From: an uncultured Methylococcaceae bacterium
Lineage (GTDB): Bacteria > Pseudomonadota > Gammaproteobacteria > Methylococcales > Methylomonadaceae
NCBI GenBank assembly: GCA_903939355.1
Contig: CAJAHC010000330.1
Coordinates: forward strand, 1 to 5,167
Reading direction: 5' to 3'
Length of the DNA: 5,167 nucleotides
How positions within the stretch are numbered: position 1 is the first letter of the stretch; each line of letters begins with the position of its first letter. The position numbers were made by a program, and so were the translations under genes. The notes below the pieces were generated by a model. It was not told the origin of the DNA. It saw only the letters and a program-made list of their open reading frames with translations, and made no database searches. Positions 1 to 5,167 of the stretch are shown piece after piece.

Positions 1-174
1 AAATTTAATTATCGATCAACCAACCCCATTAAGCACCTCACTAAATATCCACTAATTGCTTAATTTTGACTGAGTCCAATGCATCGAATTATTAGGAATA
101 AATTATTGTCGAGGAATAACACTGAAAACCAGACACTCAGAACAATAACTCCAATTTTTGTCAAAAAATCTTAA

Positions 175-1530
175 TCATAAAAGCACTCCATATTGAATCA
201 ACCAAGGCTTTATAACTACAAATAACAACCCTGCCACACCGCAAGTAACAATAACAGGAATAACTCCAACCTTGTACCGGAACATTGCCAATAATGCACC
301 AATACCAAGCAAAGAGGCAATCAAATCAAAATGTCCATCAAAACCTTGCGGCCACAATACGTGCCAAGCAAAAAATACGGCGAGATTGAGAATTACACCC
401 ACCACAGCAGCGGTAATCGCTGAAAGCGGTGCAGTAAATTTTAAATTGCCGCGCGTGGACTCTACTAATGAGCCGCCGGCAATTATCAGCAAAAAACTGG
501 GCAAAAAAGTGAAATAAGTTACAATGACTGCCGCAACTACACCAGCCATAAGCGTCTCTTCTGAACCAAAAGGTAATTGGCTCCAGCCACCTAAAAATCC
601 GACAAAAGTAACAATCATGATTAGCGGGCCAGGTGTCGTTTCACCCAACGCCAACCCATCAATCATCTGTGTAGCATTCAACCAATGGTAATGTTCAACA
701 GCGCCTTGATAGACGTAAGGTAATACCGCATAAGCGCCGCCAAAAGTGAGTAATGCAGCTTTGGTAAAAAACCAACCCATTTGTGTCAGTGTACCGTTCC
801 AGCCATAATTTGCAAATAAGTAGCTCATAACGCCACTCCACAAAATTAAACCGACCACAACAACCTTAAGCAGTTGAGCCCAACGAAACTTGGCATGCTC
901 TGGAATGGGTGTGTCATCATCAATCAAAGCAGGACCGTAATTTTGTTCAGATGAACCATACCCAACGCCGACAATAAATTTATCAGGAGCAACATATCCA
1001 CCAACGCTACCAAGACAAGCTGAAATTAACACAATCAAAGGAAACGGAGCATGCAATGCAAAAATAGCGAAGAAAGCCAATGCTGCTAAAGTCCACAGTA
1101 CGCTATTTTTTAAAGCTCGGGAGCCTATACGATAAGCGGCAAACAGCACAATAGCTGTAACAGCAGGTTTGATGCCGTAAAGCACGCCGGCAATTATAGG
1201 TAAATGACCGTAGCTTAAATACACCCAACTTAACAGGATTAACAGAAGAAGCGACGGCAGAATAAACAACAAACCAGCGACTACACCTCCCCAAGTCCGA
1301 TGCATTAACCAACCTAGATAAATCGCAAGTTGTTGTGCTTCAGGCCCTGGCAATAACATGCAATAATTCAAGGCATGTAAAAAACGTTTTTCTGAAATCC
1401 AGCGTCGTCGCTCTACCAATTCTTGATGCATAATAGCAATCTGCCCAGCAGGACCGCCGAAACTGATAAAGCCGAGTTTGAGCCAGAAGCGAAAAGCTTC
1501 ACTGAAAGTCACGGCAAGTGGTCGTTCCAC
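175..1530 (-). CDS. chrA: Chromate transporter, long two-domain ChrA (CHR) type
   Basis: This is an inner-membrane transporter of the CHR family, whose characterised members export chromate using the membrane potential and so lower cytoplasmic chromate. It has the full two-domain architecture. Numbering is from the upstream ATG at 1548. The first half carries FGGPAGQ (about 30-36), an ERRRW stretch (46-50) and LLPGPEAQQLA (65-75). The second half repeats the pattern with TFGGAYAVLPYV (268-279) and GETTPGPLI (302-310). Strongly hydrophobic segments fill most of the rest, with a hydrophilic linker at about 190-225 between the halves. The frame from the ATG gives 457 residues, typical of full-length members, and is intact. 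I chose the GTG at 1530 (451 residues) because AAGGAG lies 6 nt before it, while the ATG has no visible ribosome site. The gene follows sbcC on the same strand and seems to have its own promoter. No chrB-like regulator is in view. Chromate as the real substrate is inferred from the family. Confidence 0.95.
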   Translation of the reverse strand: MERPLAVTFSEAFRFWLKLGFISFGGPAGQIAIMHQELVERRRWISEKRFLHALNYCMLLPGPEAQQLAIYLGWLMHRTWGGVVAGLLFILPSLLLLILLSWVYLSYGHLPIIAGVLYGIKPAVTAIVLFAAYRIGSRALKNSVLWTLAALAFFAIFALHAPFPLIVLISACLGSVGGYVAPDKFIVGVGYGSSEQNYGPALIDDDTPIPEHAKFRWAQLLKVVVVGLILWSGVMSYLFANYGWNGTLTQMGWFFTKAALLTFGGAYAVLPYVYQGAVEHYHWLNATQMIDGLALGETTPGPLIMIVTFVGFLGGWSQLPFGSEETLMAGVVAAVIVTYFTFLPSFLLIIAGGSLVESTRGNLKFTAPLSAITAAVVGVILNLAVFFAWHVLWPQGFDGHFDLIASLLGIGALLAMFRYKVGVIPVIVTCGVAGLLFVVIKPWLIQYGVLL

Positions 1531-1536
1531 GGAGTT

Positions 1537-1542
1537 CTCCTT
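1537..1542 (-). promoter_or_regulatory. Ribosome binding site that decides the chrA start
   Basis: On the minus strand the bases AAGGAG lie inside codons 3-4 of the frame that opens at ATG 1548. They sit 6 nt before a GTG codon at 1530-1528. This is a full-strength Shine-Dalgarno at normal spacing for the GTG. The bases just before the ATG (TAAGTAAATCC) contain nothing comparable. The GTG start still leaves the conserved N-terminal region (TFSEAFRFW onward) intact. Confidence 0.7.
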
Positions 1543-1598
1543 GATCATGGATTTACTTAATGACAGTGGGCTGTTCTATTAAACCCCACAGCAAAAGA

Positions 1599-1627
1599 AT
1601 TATGTTTGAAACTAATCCCCTTATCAA
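1599..1627 (-). promoter_or_regulatory. Candidate sigma70 promoter for chrA
   Basis: On the minus strand TTGATA (1627-1622, 5 of 6 matches to TTGACA) is followed after exactly 17 bp by CATAAT (1604-1599, 5 of 6 matches to TATAAT). The -35 box overlaps the sbcC stop codon TGA (1626-1624), so the promoter begins inside the last codons of sbcC. Transcription would start near 1592, giving a leader of about 60 nt to the GTG start. No regulator site is recognisable. The leader could form a weak GTGGG/CCCAC stem (1589-1585 with 1570-1566, 14-nt loop). The call rests on box match and spacing only. Confidence 0.6.
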
Positions 1628-4600
1628 GATGCCTTTTTCAACTCACCCATACCATTAGGCTTTTTAACAACTTGCAATTGTGCTTTAAAGCGCTTTTGTA
1701 CCGCCTCAATATGAGAAATAACACCTACGGTTTTTCCGTAGGTATGTAGATTTTCTAATGTACTAATTACCGTATAAAGTGAATCTGCGTCCAGATTACC
1801 AAAACCCTCATCAAGAAATAATGAATCCACCGATCGACCATTATTTGCCAACTCGGAAAGCCCCAGTGCTAAAGCCAAACTAACAACAAAACTCTCACCA
1901 CCAGATAATGTTTTAGGTAAACGACGAACATTTGCTTGATAGGTATCTTCAACCTCTAGAGCTAATCCTTGCTCACTCACTCCTTGCCGTAAATAATAAC
2001 GGCCACTAATTTTTTCCAATATACCGTTGGTCTGAGACAACAACTTATCAGCAATCCGCTGCTGTACCCTACGACGAAAAGCCATTCCACTTTCAACAGT
2101 AACAAGCTCCATTTCTGCAAAGTAAGGTTGAAATAACAGCTCTTGTTGTTGTAATCGCAACAGCACCTCATCATAAGTCTGCTGTAGTTGTTCTTGTTCA
2201 CTAAGGAGTCTTTCCAGATGCTGAACTTCCATGCTTGTTATTTCTAAACGACCAGTAATATCCTTTAACTGTACTTCTATTGTTGTGATATCCAAATTTG
2301 CTAATTCTGCAATGGCGAAGTCAACTTGTAATTGTGCATGACTTAACTCCAACTCAATAGACATGGCATCCATTGTCTGTTCCAGTTCTTCTTTTTTACG
2401 CTCAATTGCGGGTTGATTTTCAATTAGGTCCAGTAATTCATTAATCTCCTGCACATTGGTATAGTTTGTTCCCTCCATCTTTTTTTGTATCATTTGCTGT
2501 AAAGCATAAGTTTCTGCTTCCAACTGAGTTAAGAAGCGTTCTTTTTCAGCAATTAATTTCTGCTTTTCGATAATCCCCAAATGCAGACCTATAGATTCTT
2601 CATTTTGTAATTGGTCGCTAAAAAAATCTAATCGTTCATTACAAAACGTTATTTCATTTTGACAAGCCATTTTCTTGGCTTGTAAATCTTCCAATTCTTC
2701 TGCCAAGGCTTTGTGACGGAAGGCATACCCATGATGGTCTTGCCTACGTATATTCAGTCGATCAAACAATACATCTTCCTGACCTTTAGCAGGTAGCTTC
2801 TCACCCAGTAGAAGTAACTGTTCCAACAGCTTATCTGCCAATTCTTTTTCTTGCGTTTGAGTTAATCCTAAAGCCGCGTTAATATCCATTTGCTCTTGGC
2901 TTAATCCTTCATTATTGAAGCCCATTTCCTGCGTTGCTAGCTGCAATTGGTCAATAATAATTACGCTCTTAGCTATTAAAAGCTTTATTTTTTTAACGCT
3001 CGCCTGCTTACTTTGATATTTAGAAGCAAAACTGACAATATCTGACAATTCACCGCTCTCTTTCTTTATTAGTTCCTTGATCAAGCCTAGATTAGTTATA
3101 TCTAATTCAGAACTAACTATATTTAGTCGATTACACAAACTTAACCATTGAGCCCTAGTTTGGAGTAACTGCGTTTGTTTATCTTTATTATTTGTCGATT
3201 GCGTTTGTTTATCACTTATTTTAAGCCCCAGATTAATTGACGTTTCTTTTATCAGCCTTAATTTTGCTTTTTGATCAATCAAAGCCTGCTTTGAGTTACT
3301 AACGGCCGGAGGATATTTAGCGTAAGGATGTTGCAAAGCTCCGCATAAAGGACAAGGTTTACCGTCAACAAGACTATGCCTATCGGGAGCCATCTTTTTC
3401 AATAAAGACTCTCGAGCAATTGACTCTTCAAGCACCCGCCTGATATTTTCTTCCCGTTTTAATTCCTGCTTGAGTTTTTCAAATTCAAGATTCAAAATCT
3501 CTTCGTCCTGATCCGGCTGGTCTTTACGTCTAAATAAGGAAAAAAAACCTGAACTACTCGACAATTTTTGATGTTTTTGTGCTAACTGGTAAAGTGTCTG
3601 TAGATTTGTGACTCGCTCTTGCTGATCTAACCTGACAATCTCAATGTCACCTAACGTATTAGCTTTTGACATTACCTCAAGTTCTTGCTCATCAGCTTCT
3701 AACTGCTTTGTTAAATCCGCTTGTTTTTTAATTTCTTTAGCAAGCTCTGAGACATTCTTTCTAAAGGAAGAGGTAGTCTTTTTGGTCTGTTTGGAAAATA
3801 ACTTTTGTTTTCCGGTTAATTCAGTAAGTTCCGCACGTAGTTTTTTTAATTTACCAATCTCGGGAAAATTTGTTAATAATATTGCGTCTGCTTCGTGGTC
3901 TTGAAGCCAGTCCGATACCGTTGTAAAAACAGCTTCTTTTTCAGCATGCTGCATCGATAAAGATTCCCAGCGCTCCATCTCAGACTGCCTGCTCAAACTG
4001 AAGTGACTGAGCTGTGCATTGATATTTTCTAATGTTTTCTGCTGCTCCGTAAAAGAAACCAGTTCCAAATTCTCCGGCACTTCTTTCTCGCTACCCAGTT
4101 TATTTTTTAATTGTTTAAGCTCATCCTGAAATTCATCCAGTACTAATTTGTCCTGATGGATAGCGTGATTTTTATCTTTAAGTAAGCTGATATCATCTTT
4201 AAAAATTAATGCATCTTGTCCTTTAATAATGCGATCTAAAATCGCTTGGGTATTTTCAGCTTGTTTTTTTGTGTCTGCCAGATTGTTTTCTTGCTCAACA
4301 ATCTTCTTTTTTATGACTTCGTTGTTAATTAACAATGTTTTTTGATCTTTTAATCTGCTCTGATCTTCCTGCAAAACCAATAAATCATCTTTAAAATCCA
4401 TTAAATCATGTTCTGCAGCTTCTTGCTTTTCAGGCTCTATCAATTGAATAGCCGCTAAATTATTTTTTAAAAGATCCAACTCCATTTGTGCATTTTCAGC
4501 ATTATCAACAATTTCTTTCTTATAATCTGCGTAAATATCGGTACTGATAATTTTTTCAAGAATGTCCATGCGTTCACTGTCCCGCGCATTAAGAAAAGCA

Positions 4601-5067
4601 GAAAAATCTCCTTGCGCCAGCATAATTGAACGTGTGAAATTACGAAAATTCATGCCGGTAATTTCTGTTATTCTTGCACACACCTCATAGGGAGTGTTGG
4701 CCAGTACCTGGCCATCACTCAAGCGAACCAATTGCATTTCCGGGAGCATTAATTCACGTGTTGACTTACCTTCTGCGCGTTGCACATACCAACTTGATTG
4801 GTATTTTTCTCCGCTCAGAGAAAACTCAACTATTGAAAAACACTCCGCAGTTTGCTTGGTCATTACATAATCGGCTGGCCTATCAAAACGAAACGTTTCA
4901 CCATATAAACCGAGGGTAATGACGTCTAAAATACTCGACTTACCTGATCCATTTGGACCGGTAATTGCAAAAACACCTGTATCAGAGAAAGGCGGCTGTT
5001 CAAAATTAACCTCACTCTCCCCCTCTAATGAATTAATGTTTTTAAAACGAATGTTAAGTATCTTCAT
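1624..5067 (-). CDS. sbcC: SbcC, Rad50-like ATPase subunit of the SbcCD exonuclease
   Basis: This is the SMC-like ATPase that pairs with the nuclease SbcD. In characterised bacteria the complex opens DNA hairpins, cuts at protein-blocked ends and limits long palindromes. The frame encodes 1147 residues, somewhat longer than E. coli SbcC (1048). The N-terminal lobe starts in canonical style (MKILNIRFKNINSLEGE) and has Walker A GPNGSGKS (37-44, Lys43) and a Q-loop region IMLAQGDFSAFL (about 148-159, Gln152). Two long Glu/Lys/Leu/Gln-rich coiled-coil arms (about 180-560 and 590-1000) flank a zinc-hook CPLC (Cys572, Cys575), which joins two molecules through one zinc ion. The C-terminal lobe has the ABC signature LSGGE (1054-1058), Walker B with catalytic acid LFLDEGFGNLD (Asp1086, Glu1087; D-loop Asp1093) and the H-loop His1119. 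All key ATPase residues are present, so it looks functional. The start is fixed by family similarity, although no clear Shine-Dalgarno precedes it. SbcD is not visible in the window. Confidence 0.97.
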   Translation of the reverse strand: MKILNIRFKNINSLEGESEVNFEQPPFSDTGVFAITGPNGSGKSSILDVITLGLYGETFRFDRPADYVMTKQTAECFSIVEFSLSGEKYQSSWYVQRAEGKSTRELMLPEMQLVRLSDGQVLANTPYEVCARITEITGMNFRNFTRSIMLAQGDFSAFLNARDSERMDILEKIISTDIYADYKKEIVDNAENAQMELDLLKNNLAAIQLIEPEKQEAAEHDLMDFKDDLLVLQEDQSRLKDQKTLLINNEVIKKKIVEQENNLADTKKQAENTQAILDRIIKGQDALIFKDDISLLKDKNHAIHQDKLVLDEFQDELKQLKNKLGSEKEVPENLELVSFTEQQKTLENINAQLSHFSLSRQSEMERWESLSMQHAEKEAVFTTVSDWLQDHEADAILLTNFPEIGKLKKLRAELTELTGKQKLFSKQTKKTTSSFRKNVSELAKEIKKQADLTKQLEADEQELEVMSKANTLGDIEIVRLDQQERVTNLQTLYQLAQKHQKLSSSSGFFSLFRRKDQPDQDEEILNLEFEKLKQELKREENIRRVLEESIARESLLKKMAPDRHSLVDGKPCPLCGALQHPYAKYPPAVSNSKQALIDQKAKLRLIKETSINLGLKISDKQTQSTNNKDKQTQLLQTRAQWLSLCNRLNIVSSELDITNLGLIKELIKKESGELSDIVSFASKYQSKQASVKKIKLLIAKSVIIIDQLQLATQEMGFNNEGLSQEQMDINAALGLTQTQEKELADKLLEQLLLLGEKLPAKGQEDVLFDRLNIRRQDHHGYAFRHKALAEELEDLQAKKMACQNEITFCNERLDFFSDQLQNEESIGLHLGIIEKQKLIAEKERFLTQLEAETYALQQMIQKKMEGTNYTNVQEINELLDLIENQPAIERKKEELEQTMDAMSIELELSHAQLQVDFAIAELANLDITTIEVQLKDITGRLEITSMEVQHLERLLSEQEQLQQTYDEVLLRLQQQELLFQPYFAEMELVTVESGMAFRRRVQQRIADKLLSQTNGILEKISGRYYLRQGVSEQGLALEVEDTYQANVRRLPKTLSGGESFVVSLALALGLSELANNGRSVDSLFLDEGFGNLDADSLYTVISTLENLHTYGKTVGVISHIEAVQKRFKAQLQVVKKPNGMGELKKAS
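3170..3213 (-). repeat. 14-bp direct repeat inside sbcC encoding two DKQTQ copies
   Basis: The bases TGCGTTTGTTTATC (plus-strand reading) occur at 3170-3183 and again at 3200-3213, a period of 30 bp. On the coding strand they encode DKQTQ twice (residues 619-623 and 629-633), ten residues apart. They lie in the coiled-coil arm about 45 residues after the zinc hook. The period is a multiple of three, so the frame is kept. The 16 bp between the copies do not repeat, so any duplication is old or the match is partly compositional. Confidence 0.6.
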
Positions 5068-5136
5068 AAGCCATTGTTTTATAGGTTTCTACTAGAAATC
5101 TGTGTATGATTGTGCAAGTGCCTAGGCCCCGTTTTT

Positions 5137-5142
5137 ATTATA
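5137..5142 (-). promoter_or_regulatory. Possible -10 box of an sbcC promoter
   Basis: A perfect TATAAT occurs on the minus strand about 70 bp upstream of the sbcC ATG, which would give a leader of roughly 60 nt. There is no recognisable -35 box at 16-18 bp and no extended -10 TG, so the promoter is only half supported. It would need an activator, or it may be chance in AT-rich sequence. It competes with the possibility that an upstream gene is co-transcribed with sbcC. Confidence 0.3.
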
Positions 5143-5167
5143 CTCCCATGATACACGATGGGACTAT
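5140..5167. repeat. Imperfect inverted repeat at the right edge, upstream of sbcC
   Basis: The arms ATACTCCCAT (5140-5149) and ATGGGACTAT (5158-5167) are reverse complements at 9 of 10 positions and enclose the 8-nt spacer GATACACG. The arms may extend past the window end, which cuts the right arm. The left arm overlaps the TATAAT box by 3 bp. The layout would suit an operator for a dimeric repressor over the -35 to -10 spacer, or an RNA hairpin. No U-run follows on the minus strand, so it is not a minus-strand terminator. Its function is unknown. Confidence 0.5.

Noticed and set aside
1..63. Partial or tiny genes at the left edge, including a plus-strand frame ending at 63 and a minus-strand GAGGTG-ATG followed by six codons
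   Set aside because: All frames in 1-174 hit stops quickly and none shows a recognisable protein. The minus-strand ATG with a fair ribosome site ends after six codons.
94..119. Two copies of AGGAATAA 18 bp apart in the left-edge non-coding region
   Set aside because: Eight-base repeats are expected in AT-rich sequence, and there is no neighbouring gene or promoter that would give them a role.
154..169. TTTTTG-T-CAAAAA palindrome just after the chrA stop as a terminator
   Set aside because: The stem would be almost all A-U with a loop of one to three bases, so it would not form a stable intrinsic terminator.
1566..1589. GTGGG/CCCAC stem between sbcC and chrA as the sbcC terminator
   Set aside because: It has only 5 bp with a 14-nt loop and no U-run follows on the minus strand. 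It may be a weak leader structure.
175..5067. Functional partnership between sbcC and chrA, such as chromate DNA damage repair combined with chromate export
   Set aside because: Chromate does damage DNA, but two adjacent genes with an apparent promoter between them are not evidence of a joint system. Conserved adjacency across distant genomes would be needed.
5079..5167. Minus-strand open frame reaching the right edge, possible C-terminal end of SbcD
   Set aside because: It has only 28 codons, which stay open by chance fairly often. The residues are not typical of an SbcD C-terminus, and the same bases hold a TATAAT box and an inverted repeat. Kept as an open question, not annotated.
5148..5167. 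Plus-strand ATG at 5148 as the start of a divergent gene
   Set aside because: Only six codons are visible and no Shine-Dalgarno precedes it. The ATG falls inside the inverted repeat.

Overview
The window holds two complete genes, both on the minus strand, which together fill almost all of it. Reading in the direction of transcription (right to left): a short non-coding or partial-gene edge (5068-5167), a large SbcC-type SMC-like nuclease-subunit ATPase (5067-1624), a 75-93 bp gap carrying a good candidate promoter (about 1549-1627), a chromate transporter of the long two-domain ChrA type (1530 or 1548 down to 175), and 174 bp at the left edge with no gene I can support.

The organism is most likely a moderately AT-rich proteobacterium (beta or gamma). 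I infer this from the ChrA and SbcC sequence style, the Shine-Dalgarno and sigma70-like signals, and the moderate to low GC, which falls to roughly 30% in places near the SbcC hook. I cannot name a genus. Nothing looks like a mobile element: there is no transposase, integrase, tRNA, rRNA, CRISPR array or clear terminal repeat.

The two genes probably do unrelated jobs. SbcC is the ATPase and coiled-coil arm of the SbcCD (bacterial Mre11-Rad50) complex, which cuts DNA hairpins and processes blocked ends. ChrA is an inner-membrane protein that expels chromate. A near-consensus -35/-10 pair whose -35 box overlaps the sbcC stop codon suggests that chrA is transcribed on its own, with possible read-through from sbcC since no terminator separates them. 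A perfect Shine-Dalgarno inside the first codons of the longest chrA frame points to a GTG start at 1530 instead of the ATG at 1548.

The right edge is the least settled part. The nuclease partner SbcD is normally encoded just upstream of sbcC, but only 100 bp are visible there. They contain a TATAAT box and an imperfect 10-bp inverted repeat, and also an open frame ending 11 bp before sbcC that could in principle be the end of an upstream gene. I do not see a new biological system here; the noteworthy points are details of gene starts and regulation.
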